Shown here in pieces: positions 1 to 7,861 of a DNA stretch of 64,000 bases. The first letter of the stretch is position 1. The number at the start of each line of letters is the position of its first letter. The stretch is from assembly GCA_029228645.1 (NCBI GenBank), contig JAPTHR010000005.1:124020-188019 (forward strand). The letters run 5' to 3'. The position numbers and the translations under genes are program-made. The stretch comes from Gammaproteobacteria bacterium Milos-ODIII6. GTDB taxonomy: Bacteria > Pseudomonadota > Gammaproteobacteria > Chromatiales > Chromatiaceae. The notes below the pieces were generated by a model. The model was not told where the DNA came from, ran no database searches, and saw only the letters and a list, made by a program, of their open reading frames with translations.

Positions 1-133
1 CAGTCGATTCGCAGCAACGGATCCGGTAAGTGCTTAACACGAATAATGATGTGGACATTGTATTCGCCGAGACGCTGCGCCGGCAGTGGAATCAGTTAAT
101 ATCCGCGCACTAGCTGTCGAGGACACCGAATCA

Positions 134-469
134 ATGCCAAAGTACATTTTTATCTATCTCGGGGGAGAAACGCCGGCGAGCCCGGGAGAGGCGAAGCAAC
201 ACTTCATGGACTACGAGAACTGGCTGAGATCCCTGGGGAGCGCGGTGGTAAGCCCGGCGATTCCTTTCAAGGACACGCACACGGTGCAGCCCGACGGCAA
301 AATAGAGCCGGGTACCACCACGGGGATGTCCGGCATGAGTATCATCCAGATGGCAACGATGGAGAAGGCCTTGGAGGCGGCAAAAGCCTGCCCCTTCCTC
401 GCAATTGGCGGCACCCTCGAGGTGTCGGAAATGCTCGAGGTGGCGCCGCCGACCAACAAGCCGAACTGA
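134..469 (+). CDS. YciI/YCII-related small protein
   Basis: A 111-residue protein starting MPKYIFIYLGGE, with a central G-x-S-I-I-Q segment and a C-terminal CPFLAIGGTLEVSEM. This pattern matches the YCII-related family, small dimeric alpha/beta-barrel proteins of mostly unknown enzymatic role. An in-frame ATG lies 48 bases upstream, but the family N-terminus begins at MPKY, so the inner ATG was chosen. No signal peptide or membrane segment is visible. Nothing in the neighbouring genes fixes its substrate. Family assignment is fairly sure; function is not. Confidence 0.75.
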   Translation: MPKYIFIYLGGETPASPGEAKQHFMDYENWLRSLGSAVVSPAIPFKDTHTVQPDGKIEPGTTTGMSGMSIIQMATMEKALEAAKACPFLAIGGTLEVSEMLEVAPPTNKPN

Positions 470-532
470 CGCCGGGCACTGTCAACTCTTCACGGGATAA
501 ATCCTGTTGTCAGCAGGCGAGGGCGCAGAGAC

Positions 533-853
533 ATGGGTGACACACTGGTACAAAAACATCTTTTTCACGGCACACAGGAATTACGCATTCTTGACGATGT
601 GGTGAAGGTGAAGATCAGTAAACCGCTACGGGGGGAGAAGGAGCTGGACTTCGTTCTCGCGTCGCTCAATCCGGAACCGGTCCTGAAAGACAACCGTCTG
701 GAGTTCTACGGACGGGTAAAATGCGGGCCGATGATATCGCTGTACCTCAACAAGCCTGATCCGGAAACCTTCGACGCCTTCGTCGCAGAGCTAACGACCC
801 GTATCCGCAAGGAGTACGGTGCCTTCACCGGTTGGAAAGACCCATCTGCTTGA
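533..853 (+). CDS. hypothetical protein, first of a tandem paralogous pair
   Basis: A 106-residue soluble protein I do not recognise. It contains TLVQKHLFHGTQE near the N-terminus, LNPEPVL in the middle, SLYLNKPDPETFDAFV after that and EYGAFTG near the end. The next gene carries the same landmarks in the same order (TLIQKHLLKGT, LNPEPVI, SLMLAKPNPKVFNEFV, EYNVFSG), so the two arose by duplication. This copy is the bare domain; the downstream copy has about 110 extra residues. There is no signal peptide, transmembrane segment or cysteine cluster. The genes lie 49 bases apart on the same strand and probably share a transcript. Confidence 0.7.
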   Translation: MGDTLVQKHLFHGTQELRILDDVVKVKISKPLRGEKELDFVLASLNPEPVLKDNRLEFYGRVKCGPMISLYLNKPDPETFDAFVAELTTRIRKEYGAFTGWKDPSA

Positions 854-902
854 GCCAAGGCATGATCAACAGCCGCCGTATCCGCCACCAATAGTGGGAA
901 GC

Positions 903-1541
903 ATGGTTACTACACTTATCCAGAAGCACCTCCTGAAAGGCACCTACGAGTTCGAGATCGCCGGTGAGCAACTGAACGTACGCATCAAGGCGCCATTCAA
1001 GGGAGAGGAAACGCTCAGCGTCATGCTGACGGTGCTCAATCCCGAGCCGGTGATCAGCAAGTCGGGTCTCGATTTCGTGAGCCGCGTGAATGGCGAACCC
1101 CTGGTCTCACTGATGCTGGCCAAACCCAATCCCAAGGTGTTCAACGAGTTCGTCAACACGCTAAAGGAGCGTGCTGCGGTGGAGTACAACGTGTTCTCCG
1201 GTCTCAGGCCGGGGGGCGCAGCCGAAGGAATTCAGACCAATGTCTTCGAAGAACCACCCGAGTTCGAAGAACCCGGTGATGATGCCGCACTGCCCAGGAG
1301 GCCAGTGGATGTCGAGCAGGTCGATATTGCGATTCGTATGCTTGAGACGCACCTCGGTGCCGATCAGACAAGCGAGTTGATCGACGCTCTTCAGGTGTTG
1401 CGATCGGCGCCAGAAGAAGACGCAAACCTTGATCAGGTTTTGAGGGTGTTCAGCGGGCTGGGTCCAAGCCAGGGCGCGGTACTGACCTACGCGCCTTATC
1501 TCTCATTCCTGATGTCTGGAGATTCTTTCGGCAGGGACTGA
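903..1541 (+). CDS. hypothetical protein, longer tandem paralogue
   Basis: A 212-residue protein. Residues 1-100 are a diverged copy of the whole preceding protein. The rest begins with an acidic proline-rich linker (VFEEPPEFEEPGDD) and continues with a helical region containing IRMLETHLGADQTSELIDALQVL. An earlier ATG at 819 would overlap the upstream gene and add 28 residues not matched in the paralogue, so ATG 903, which aligns with the paralogue start, was preferred. No catalytic motif is evident. It may be a two-module adaptor; this is inference only. Confidence 0.7.
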   Translation: MVTTLIQKHLLKGTYEFEIAGEQLNVRIKAPFKGEETLSVMLTVLNPEPVISKSGLDFVSRVNGEPLVSLMLAKPNPKVFNEFVNTLKERAAVEYNVFSGLRPGGAAEGIQTNVFEEPPEFEEPGDDAALPRRPVDVEQVDIAIRMLETHLGADQTSELIDALQVLRSAPEEDANLDQVLRVFSGLGPSQGAVLTYAPYLSFLMSGDSFGRD

Positions 1542-1625
1542 GTGGCCGCAGAGCGCGGCTGTGATGGGTCGTGTTGCAACAGGGATTGGCTACGCGGGCC
1601 GGGCTGGCTCGCGTAGCCACGCAGA

Positions 1626-1787
1626 TCAGGGGCGCTTCGGCGTCTTGTATTCCGCTTCTTTCTGGAACGACTCCCAGATGGTGTCGTACCCGACGTAGCC
1701 TTGCTCGTTGGGTTCTTTCTGACGGGTGGTCAGAAACTCCGCATGGCCGGTAGGAACTTTTGGGCGCTCTTTCTTTTGCTCACTCAT
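1626..1787 (-). CDS. 53-residue hydrophilic protein
   Basis: A short ORF below usual length cutoffs, read from ATG at 1787 down to TGA at 1626. It is preceded by AGAGGTGATAC, a good Shine-Dalgarno at the right distance. The product is lysine- and glutamate-rich, starts MSEQKKERPKVPTGHAEF and contains EQGYVGYDTIWESFQKEAEYKTPKRP-like aromatic and charged residues in its second half. It has no hydrophobic segment. The coding look (strong RBS, sensible composition, no competing frame) supports a real gene. Its function is unknown. It converges on the paralogous pair and sits about 0.7 kb from the apr operon on the other strand. Confidence 0.6.
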   Translation of the reverse strand: MSEQKKERPKVPTGHAEFLTTRQKEPNEQGYVGYDTIWESFQKEAEYKTPKRP

Positions 1788-2411
1788 GTATCACCTCTAA
1801 TAGCGAGACTGCGAGATGGCCGTTGCAGGAAATAGCAGCTGAAAACCATCGCAATTCCGCATTGTTCCATTTTTTGACCACGAAGAGAATCCCGAATCGT
1901 GTTGAATGCCCGCGCGGAGCCCGGCGGGCGGCGCTACCGGTTCGGCAGTTGAGGGGTACATCGGCAGGATCCTTCCTGCGCGGCGCCGGGACGAATGTCC
2001 AGGTTCATTAGAGCACTACGCGTCAGGGATATAGCCCGGCGCTGCGGGCTGGAGGGTGTACTCTTAGCTGGCAGGAAAACGGTGTCGCGTAGCCCGGTGT
2101 GGGCAGCCAGTCACAGGTTCCGACGCCGGGGTGAGTTCCGGTTTCCGGCTGAAGGGATTTGCTGCCGGCCGGTCGCCAGGGTAACTCCGGGACAGCCGGC
2201 AGATCGCATAGGGGATCAGGGTCCTCGCCCGGAAACCGGCTGCGGCCAGGGTTCGGCGTTTTTCGCACGGGATCGCGAATCGGCCAGCCAGGGATCGGTG
2301 TCCTGGACGAAGTGGGCTCGGCCCCGGTTTGGCCCTTCCAAGCTAAGCAGCTGTTTTAGCAGATATAATTGGCGGATCAGAAGCACTTATGGCATGCGAA
2401 AAACTACTGAA
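1788..2411. other. long non-coding leader region upstream of aprM
   Basis: About 620 bases without a convincing gene. The ORFs that cross it are arginine-, proline- and glycine-rich, lack Shine-Dalgarno sequences and show no family features. A small AGCCCG/CGGGCT hairpin occurs at 2033-2050 and a TATAAT lies at 2364-2369 without a good -35. The region must hold the 5' regulatory sequence of the divergent genes: the small minus-strand gene at 1626-1787 and the apr operon. Confidence 0.5.
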
Positions 2412-2441
2412 TTGTGGAGTGGATCAAGGTTTCCTTATATT
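2412..2441 (+). promoter_or_regulatory. candidate sigma-70 promoter of the apr operon
   Basis: TTGTGG at 2412-2417 and TATATT at 2436-2441 are separated by 18 bases. The predicted start would lie about 30 bases upstream of the aprM ATG. An alternative TATAAT at 2364-2369 has no matching -35. This is motif reading only. Confidence 0.4.
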
Positions 2442-2480
2442 CCGCCCTCACGTTTTGTCTGCCACAGGAAATTCGCATAG

Positions 2481-3332
2481 ATGATTACGAACAATCCATT
2501 CGCTGAGCTCTCGTCGATGATTTCCCCAGAGGTGATGCAGGGTTATGTCATCCTGATGGTCCTCTTGGTGATCGGCGGCACCCTGCTGGACATCATCCAC
2601 AAGGGGAGCGCCAAGTACTTTTTCGAAAATGCCAAGAAGGCCGAGAAGAGCGCGAAGCGTTCTGTCAGCGGCGGTGAGAAGGCTTCCCTTGCAGCTCAGA
2701 CGCTGGCCAAGGAAGTGCTGACCTCTGGCGAATTCGACAACACCCAGCGCCGCATCTCGCACCTCTTCACGATGTACGGCTTCATCGTGTTCGTGGTCGC
2801 CACCGCGGTCCTGATTTTCTCTTACCCGACCCCGGCAGACCAGGCTCCGGCGCTTTGGCCGATGCTGTGGCACCTCGGCGCCGCTTCGCTGGCTTTCGGT
2901 GGCTACTGGTTCTGGTTCGTGATCCGTGTCGACGTCTCCTCCGAGGGCCACAAGTGGTACCAGGTGGCACAGGCTGACATCTTCATCGTTTCCCTGCTGG
3001 CTACCAGCACCTTTGCACTGCTCTGGTCCGGTACCCAGTCTTCTGGCGCCGCCGGTTGGGACACGCTCTTCTTCGCACTGTTCATCCTCTCCAGCACCAC
3101 GCTCTTCAGCACCGTGCTGTGGTCCAAGTTCGCGCACATGTTCTTCAAGCCCGCTGCGGCCTACCAGAAGAAGATCACCCGGGCGGACGGCTCTCAGGAA
3201 AACCTGCCTGATATGCCTTCACTGACCGATGCCGAGACGAAGTCCCGCTACCCCGACATTCCGGAGTACATGGGCGACAACCCGTCCGACATGGGCCTTG
3301 GTATCAAGCGCGAAGCGCCGCAACACTACTGA
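2481..3332 (+). CDS. aprM: APS reductase membrane anchor AprM
   Basis: A 283-residue polytopic protein directly upstream of aprB and aprA. Hydrophobic helices are visible near residues 19-40, 97-118, 130-150, 165-186 and 195-220. An amphipathic lysine-rich loop lies between the first two, and a soluble proline/aspartate-rich tail follows (SRYPDIPEYMGDNPSDMG). In sulfur-oxidising gammaproteobacteria AprM anchors the AprBA heterodimer to the cytoplasmic membrane and is thought to pass electrons from sulfite oxidation to quinone; it replaces the QmoABC complex used elsewhere. AGGAA lies 11 bases before the ATG. Gene order gives most of the confidence in the name. Confidence 0.88.
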   Translation: MITNNPFAELSSMISPEVMQGYVILMVLLVIGGTLLDIIHKGSAKYFFENAKKAEKSAKRSVSGGEKASLAAQTLAKEVLTSGEFDNTQRRISHLFTMYGFIVFVVATAVLIFSYPTPADQAPALWPMLWHLGAASLAFGGYWFWFVIRVDVSSEGHKWYQVAQADIFIVSLLATSTFALLWSGTQSSGAAGWDTLFFALFILSSTTLFSTVLWSKFAHMFFKPAAAYQKKITRADGSQENLPDMPSLTDAETKSRYPDIPEYMGDNPSDMGLGIKREAPQHY

Positions 3333-3364
3333 TCCCTCTTTCATATAAAGGGTAGGAGAAACTT

Positions 3365-3847
3365 ATGCCAACATTTGTATACATGACCCGTTGCGATGGC
3401 TGCGGTTACTGTGTCGATATCTGTCCTTCGGACATCATGCATATCGACAAGGTTACCCGCCGGGCTTACAACATCGAACCGAATATGTGCTGGGAGTGCT
3501 TCTCCTGTGTGAAGGCTTGCCCTCACCACGCGATCGATGTCCGGGGTTACGCGGACTTTGCACCGCTGGGCCACTCGGTTCGAGTGATTCGCGACGAAGA
3601 GAAGGGCGTCATTGCATGGCGCATCAAGTTCCGCAATGGCAAGAAAGACATGAACTTGCTGGCGCCCATCACCACCAAGCCTTGGGGCAAGCACATTCCG
3701 CAGCTCAAGGACGTAGCGGGTCCTTCCAAGGAAATGCGTGACAGCCAGCTTCTGTTCAACGAGCCCAAGTACATTCGCCTCGACGATGGCGGTCTGCACA
3801 CGCTCGAGTCCAATGGTCTGAAGCTGAAAGAAGGAGTTTACTACTAA
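3365..3847 (+). CDS. aprB: adenylylsulfate (APS) reductase beta subunit AprB
   Basis: A 160-residue ferredoxin-like iron-sulfur subunit. Two [4Fe-4S] motifs are visible: CDGCGYCVDICP at residues 10-21 and CWECFSCVKACPHH around 43-56. The second has the tryptophan-containing spacing typical of AprB. The C-terminal half is the extended tail that wraps around AprA. It transfers electrons between the AprA flavin and the membrane partner. TAGGAG precedes the ATG, and the stop codon shares one base with the aprA start (TAATG), indicating translational coupling. Confidence 0.95.
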   Translation: MPTFVYMTRCDGCGYCVDICPSDIMHIDKVTRRAYNIEPNMCWECFSCVKACPHHAIDVRGYADFAPLGHSVRVIRDEEKGVIAWRIKFRNGKKDMNLLAPITTKPWGKHIPQLKDVAGPSKEMRDSQLLFNEPKYIRLDDGGLHTLESNGLKLKEGVYY

Positions 3848-5715
3848 TGGCTTACAAGACAGTCGTCGAAGATGATATTGATGTTCTGGTCTGCGGTGCG
3901 GGCCTCGGTGGTACCGGTGCAGCTTGGGAAGCCAGGTTCTGGGGCCAGGACAAGAAGATCGTGGTTGCCGAGAAGGCGAACATCGACCGTTCCGGTGCCG
4001 TTGCACAGGGTCTGTACGCGATCAACTGTTACATGGGCACCCGTTTCGGGGAGAACAACCCCGAGGATCACGTCCGTTACGCTCGCATCGACCTGATGGG
4101 CATGGTTCGTGAGGACCTGCTGTTCGACATGGCGCGTCACGTTGACTCCGCCGTGCACCAGTTCGAAGAGTGGGGCCTGCCGCTGATGCGTAACCCCAAG
4201 ACCGGCACCTACCAGCGTGAAGGTCGTTGGCAGATCATGATCCACGGTGAGTCCTACAAGCCCATCGTGGCTGAAGCCGCGAAGAAGTCGGCTGACAAGG
4301 TATTCAACCGCATCTGCGTTACCCATCTGCTGATGGACGAAGCCAAAGAGAACCGCGTTGCCGGTGCCGTTGGTTTCAACGTGCGTACTGGCGATTACCA
4401 CGTGTTCAAGTCGAAGGCCGTCGTGGTAGCTGCCGGTGGCGCTTCCAACATCTTCAAGCCGCGCTCCGTCGGTGAGGGTGCTGGTCGCGTATGGTATGCA
4501 CCCTGGTCCTCCGGTTCGGCCTATGGTCTCCTGATTGGCGCTGGCGCCAAGATGACCCAGATGGAGAACCGTATCGTACTGGCTCGTTTCAAGGATGGTT
4601 ACGGCCCGGTCGGTGCTTACTTCCTGCACCTCAAGACCTACACCCAGAACGGTCTGGGCGAAGAGTACGAGTCCAAGTGGTTCCCCGCTCTGCAGGAGAT
4701 GGTGGGCAAGGAGTACCTCGACGTTGAGGCTTCTCACGCGACTCACCGTCCGATTCCGACCTGCCTGCGTAACCACGCGTTCATCAACGAGGTGAACGCC
4801 GGTCGTGGCCCGATCCACATGGTGACCATGGAAGCATTCCAGGATCCCCATCTCGAAGAGATCGGTTGGCACAACTTCCTCGGCATGACCGTTGGTCAGG
4901 CTGTTCTCTGGGCAGCCACCGACGTGGACCCGAAGTACGAGAACCCCGAGCTGACCACCTCCGAGCCCTACGTCATGGGTTCGCATGCCACCGGTTGTGG
5001 CGCCTGGTGCTCCGGCCCGGAAGACCTCTCTCCGGAGGATTACTTCTGGGGTTACAACCGCATGACCACGGTCGAAGGTCTGTTTGGTGCCGGTGACGCC
5101 GTTGGTGGTACGCCGCACGCGTTCTCTTCCGGTTCCTTCACCGAAGGTCGTCTGGCTGCCAAAGCCGCCTGTAAGTACATCGACGACGGCAAGGCAGAGG
5201 GCATCCGTGTCTCCGACGAGCAGATCAACCGCCGCAAGGAAGAGATCTACAAGCCGATGGAGCACTACAAGACCTATCGGAATGAGATCACTGCCGGCTC
5301 GGTCAACCCGAACTACATCAACCCGCGCCAGGGCCTGGATCGTCTCCAGAAGCTGATGGACGAGTACTGTGGTGGCGTGACCGTCAGCTACATGACCAAC
5401 GAGAAGCTCCTCAACATCGGTCTGAAGAAGCTCAAGACCCTCGAAGAGGACCTCGAGAAGGTCGCGGCCGAGAACGTCCACGAGCTGATGCGGGCCTGGG
5501 AACTGAAGCATCGTCACCTCACTTCCGAGTCGGTGATGCATCACACCCTGTTCCGTAAGGAAACCCGTTGGCCTGGTTACTACTACCGTGGTGACGCGAT
5601 GAAGCTGGACGACCAGAACTGGCATGTTCTGACCGTGTCCCGCCGCGATCCCAAGTCCGGTGAGTACACCATGGAAAAGGCGCCCTGCTATCACATCGTT
5701 GACGAGTCAGAGTAA
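3847..5715 (+). CDS. aprA: adenylylsulfate (APS) reductase alpha subunit AprA
   Basis: A 622-residue flavoprotein of the fumarate reductase/succinate dehydrogenase superfamily, the usual AprA length. The FAD dinucleotide motif is CGAGLGGTGAAWEARFWG near residues 17-34. Further flavin/substrate segments include NIDRSGAVAQGLYAINCY, the GEGAGRVWYAPWSSGSAYGL region and GAGDAVGGTPHAFSSGS. It catalyses AMP plus sulfite to APS with release of two electrons, acting in the oxidative direction in this type of organism. Codon choice is rich in GGT, CGT and GTT, as expected for a highly expressed enzyme. A near full-length antisense ORF is a compositional shadow. Confidence 0.96.
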   Translation: MAYKTVVEDDIDVLVCGAGLGGTGAAWEARFWGQDKKIVVAEKANIDRSGAVAQGLYAINCYMGTRFGENNPEDHVRYARIDLMGMVREDLLFDMARHVDSAVHQFEEWGLPLMRNPKTGTYQREGRWQIMIHGESYKPIVAEAAKKSADKVFNRICVTHLLMDEAKENRVAGAVGFNVRTGDYHVFKSKAVVVAAGGASNIFKPRSVGEGAGRVWYAPWSSGSAYGLLIGAGAKMTQMENRIVLARFKDGYGPVGAYFLHLKTYTQNGLGEEYESKWFPALQEMVGKEYLDVEASHATHRPIPTCLRNHAFINEVNAGRGPIHMVTMEAFQDPHLEEIGWHNFLGMTVGQAVLWAATDVDPKYENPELTTSEPYVMGSHATGCGAWCSGPEDLSPEDYFWGYNRMTTVEGLFGAGDAVGGTPHAFSSGSFTEGRLAAKAACKYIDDGKAEGIRVSDEQINRRKEEIYKPMEHYKTYRNEITAGSVNPNYINPRQGLDRLQKLMDEYCGGVTVSYMTNEKLLNIGLKKLKTLEEDLEKVAAENVHELMRAWELKHRHLTSESVMHHTLFRKETRWPGYYYRGDAMKLDDQNWHVLTVSRRDPKSGEYTMEKAPCYHIVDESE

Positions 5716-5744
5716 GCCTTAGGCCCAATCGGGTACCAGCAGTA

Positions 5745-5771
5745 GGGATCCCTGTTTTGCGCAGGGGTCCC
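5745..5771 (+). other. GC-rich hairpin downstream of aprA
   Basis: GGGATCCCTG (5745-5754) pairs with CAGGGGTCCC (5762-5771) around a seven-base loop, with one G-T pair. It lies 30 bases after the aprA stop and just before a classical terminator. No T-run follows, so it is more likely an mRNA 3'-end stabiliser or pause hairpin than a terminator. Confidence 0.55.
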
Positions 5772-5794
5772 TTGGTCCCAACGGGACTGAAGAA

Positions 5795-5819
5795 AGATCA
5801 ACGTATGTTGGTCTTTTTT
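5795..5819 (+). terminator. rho-independent terminator of aprMBA
   Basis: AGATCAAC (5795-5802) pairs with GTTGGTCT (5807-5814) around the tetraloop GTAT and runs straight into TTTTTT. This is a good intrinsic terminator 80 bases after aprA and 46 bases before the next gene. Confidence 0.85.
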
Positions 5820-5864
5820 CATTTTACGAATTCGCCGATCAAGCAATGCGATTGAGAAACAAAC

Positions 5865-6260
5865 ATGAGCACTGACGCACCTGAAAAAACCGATGAGCCG
5901 CAGGAACTGAAGAACATCATCGATCTCACCGATGAGGAGCTCACAGAGATTGCCCATCCGATGTGGAGTGATCTGATCACCTATTCCAACAAGGGGCAGT
6001 ACGGCAAGTTCATCCGCAAGTTTTCCTATGAACTGCTGCTTGGCCTCAACGAAGTCGAAGTGGGCAAGCAGTTTGCCAAGAGTGAACTGACCCGCAGCCT
6101 TTCCGGGGACTGGGACTTCCTGGGTTTCATTCGTCGCGGTCAGCACGTCACCGTGCTTTACCGGGTCAGAAGCACCAAGAAAGAAGGCGAATGGCTGGGC
6201 CGGATGGTGCTTGGCTACGAGAAGGGCGAAGTGCGCATCTTCGCCGCCTCGATATTCTGA
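5865..6260 (+). CDS. hypothetical protein downstream of apr operon
   Basis: A 131-residue soluble acidic protein that I cannot place in a family. It begins with a charged disordered stretch (STDAPEKTDEPQELKN). It then has a helical segment with HPMWSDLITYSNKGQYGKF and a C-terminal beta-rich part (FLGFIRRGQHVTVLYRVRS, WLGRMVLGYEKGEVRIFAASIF). The second half resembles the cone-shaped NTF2-like fold in its alternation, but this is only an impression. It lies behind the apr terminator and 75 bases before a SlyD-like gene on the same strand, so it is probably expressed separately from apr. Confidence 0.7.
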   Translation: MSTDAPEKTDEPQELKNIIDLTDEELTEIAHPMWSDLITYSNKGQYGKFIRKFSYELLLGLNEVEVGKQFAKSELTRSLSGDWDFLGFIRRGQHVTVLYRVRSTKKEGEWLGRMVLGYEKGEVRIFAASIF

Positions 6261-6335
6261 TATTCAGCGGGATCCGGCGGATACTTCGAGCGCTCGTCGC
6301 TACCACCCACGACTCAATCACTGCGGTTTTTTGCT

Positions 6336-6860
6336 ATGACTGATACCAAAAATGAGGTTATCGAGGACGGCAAGTACGTCGAACTCACCTACAAGGTCCT
6401 GGATCAGAAGACGGGTAACGTCCTCACCGAGGTTCAATTTCCATTGGGTTATGTTCACGGCGTGAACGAGGTCCTGACGACCGAGGTCATGCGCGAACTG
6501 GTGGGAAATGCTGTCGGAGATGTGATCGAGGTGCCGATCGATTGCAACCAGTTGTACGGCCCGCGTGACGAGTCGCTGGTGATTACCGATCTGATCGACA
6601 ACGTGCCGGAAGAGTACCGTGAAGTCGGCACCGCGATCCTGATGGAAAACGACAAGGGCCAGACCAAGACCTTCCTGGTCACCCGGATCGACAAAAAGTC
6701 GATTACGATAGACGGTAACAACCCGCTGTGTGGTCGCGAGGTGATTTTCCGTCTCGAGGTCCTGACGGTTCGTGACGCCACGGATGAGGAAATGGAAGCG
6801 GGCGGAAGCATTGACCCCACGGCGCCCAATCTGGGGCAGACTATGGTCAAGCTGGATTAA
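6336..6860 (+). CDS. SlyD-like FKBP-type peptidyl-prolyl isomerase
   Basis: A 174-residue protein with the SlyD layout. The FKBP half is split by an insert-in-flap domain: VELTYKVLDQKTGNVL, then LGYVHGVNEVLTTEVMREL and VPIDCNQLYGPRDESLV, then the flap, then the returning strand ITIDGNNPLCGREVIFRLEVL. DGN.PL.G is the diagnostic end of the flap. Such proteins catalyse proline isomerisation and act as folding helpers in the cytoplasm. Unlike E. coli SlyD there is no histidine/cysteine-rich metal-binding tail; it ends after an acidic stretch. Whether it serves APS reductase maturation is unknown. Confidence 0.85.
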   Translation: MTDTKNEVIEDGKYVELTYKVLDQKTGNVLTEVQFPLGYVHGVNEVLTTEVMRELVGNAVGDVIEVPIDCNQLYGPRDESLVITDLIDNVPEEYREVGTAILMENDKGQTKTFLVTRIDKKSITIDGNNPLCGREVIFRLEVLTVRDATDEEMEAGGSIDPTAPNLGQTMVKLD

Positions 6861-6945
6861 ATCGGGCCATACATCCTCTTGTTCAGCTGGCGCAGAAGGC
6901 GGCGCGCGAGCTGGAGATGCTTAACGGTCGCGGCTGCAGACATGA

Positions 6946-7437
6946 TTAAGTCCAGGCAGTGAACCGCCACTGCTGCAGACCGCGTCCGATCAGGGCGACC
7001 CCGAGGACGATGCCGAGCAGGATCGCCGAGCCGGTCGCGCCCATGGCGATCAACAGCACTCCCAGCGCGATGCCGGCCCAGGGTCCGATCCTGCGTGACA
7101 GGGGCGGGTTCACGATTCCGGAATCCCTGATCGTCGCGAGGCTGGTGATGCCGCTCAGGATCATGCCGCCACCCAGTAACACCGCCACCAGCCACAGCGC
7201 CAGTCCCGGCCAGACGAAGATGACCACGCCGGCAATGATCTGTGTCCAGGGTGCGAATACGCTGACAGGTAGCCCCTCGCGCCGGGCGGCATTCACATAG
7301 ATTAGCGCCACCACGCCGCTGGCCAGCATCACCCCGCCGAGCAGCATCACCGCAAAGGTGCCGACCAGGTAGGGCAGAACAATCGCCGCCACCCCGAGCA
7401 GGATGCTGATGATGGCGCTGAGCTGACGCGAATTCAT
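6946..7437 (-). CDS. HdeD family (DUF308) membrane protein
   Basis: A 163-residue highly hydrophobic protein with six predicted membrane helices arranged as repeats of the type GxxAIxLPxLxGxFAVxLLGGxxLxSG. The hallmarks are ISILLGVAAIVLPYLVG, LLGGVMLASGVVALIY and the later GIALGVLLIAMGATG. HdeD proteins are linked to acid-stress tolerance in enterics; elsewhere their role is unclear. The gene stands alone on the minus strand, convergent with the SlyD-like gene. A longer ORF in another frame over the same bases is rich in Arg/His/Pro and was rejected. Confidence 0.82.
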   Translation of the reverse strand: MNSRQLSAIISILLGVAAIVLPYLVGTFAVMLLGGVMLASGVVALIYVNAARREGLPVSVFAPWTQIIAGVVIFVWPGLALWLVAVLLGGGMILSGITSLATIRDSGIVNPPLSRRIGPWAGIALGVLLIAMGATGSAILLGIVLGVALIGRGLQQWRFTAWT

Positions 7438-7525
7438 GTGCGGGGACCCCGGTGAGAGACAAACGATGGCGTCCAGCTTATCGGAATTCCCGGCCGGAAG
7501 GTGTCGCAGGATTTGGGCTCAACCC

Positions 7526-7720
7526 TCAGTCGATACCCCGTACGACATCGGGCTCGATCAGGCCGGTCATTTCATCCGAGGCGGAGGCGAAACGCGGTTC
7601 CTGGTAGTGCTTCATGTGAGCATCGGTGTGCAGGGGACACGTTTCCGGGTGTCCGTCGCAGGCGACACCGGAGACGAGCTTGTGGTTGCAGTGGGCGCAG
7701 GTGGTTTCTTGGTACGGCAT
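7526..7720 (-). CDS. small cysteine/histidine-rich protein (putative zinc binder)
   Basis: A 64-residue ORF whose first half contains CAHCNHKLVSGVACDGHPETCPLH. This gives a CxxC pair, then CDGHPETCPLH, enough ligands for one zinc site. The second half (HMKHYQEPRFASASDEMTG) is polar. No clear Shine-Dalgarno precedes the ATG, and plus-strand ORFs cover the same bases. The concentration of Cys and His in one frame is the main argument for a real gene. Function unknown. Confidence 0.5.
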   Translation of the reverse strand: MPYQETTCAHCNHKLVSGVACDGHPETCPLHTDAHMKHYQEPRFASASDEMTGLIEPDVVRGID

Positions 7721-7861
7721 TCTGTTGGCTCGCGAGGCTTGAAAGGATCGTTTCTTATCGGAACCAATGGCCCCCTGCTTTAGACGAAGATACGATTGCT
7801 GTTCTCAGATTGGCGCTTCGAACCCGATCCGGTTTCTTTTGTCTCGGCGCGCTTTCGCTGA

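Noticed and set aside
1995-2480. 161-codon plus-strand ORF upstream of aprM
   Set aside because: Arg/Ser/Pro-rich, no Shine-Dalgarno, no family pattern, and it ends exactly at the aprM start; treated as leader sequence.
3844-5694. 616-codon open frame opposite aprA
   Set aside because: It mirrors aprA almost end to end, rich in Val/Leu/His/Gly, with no motif; compositional shadow of a biased, highly expressed gene.
6857-7462. 201-codon minus-strand ORF covering the HdeD-like gene
   Set aside because: Arg/His/Pro-rich frame without membrane character; the 163-residue frame shows clear repeated helices.
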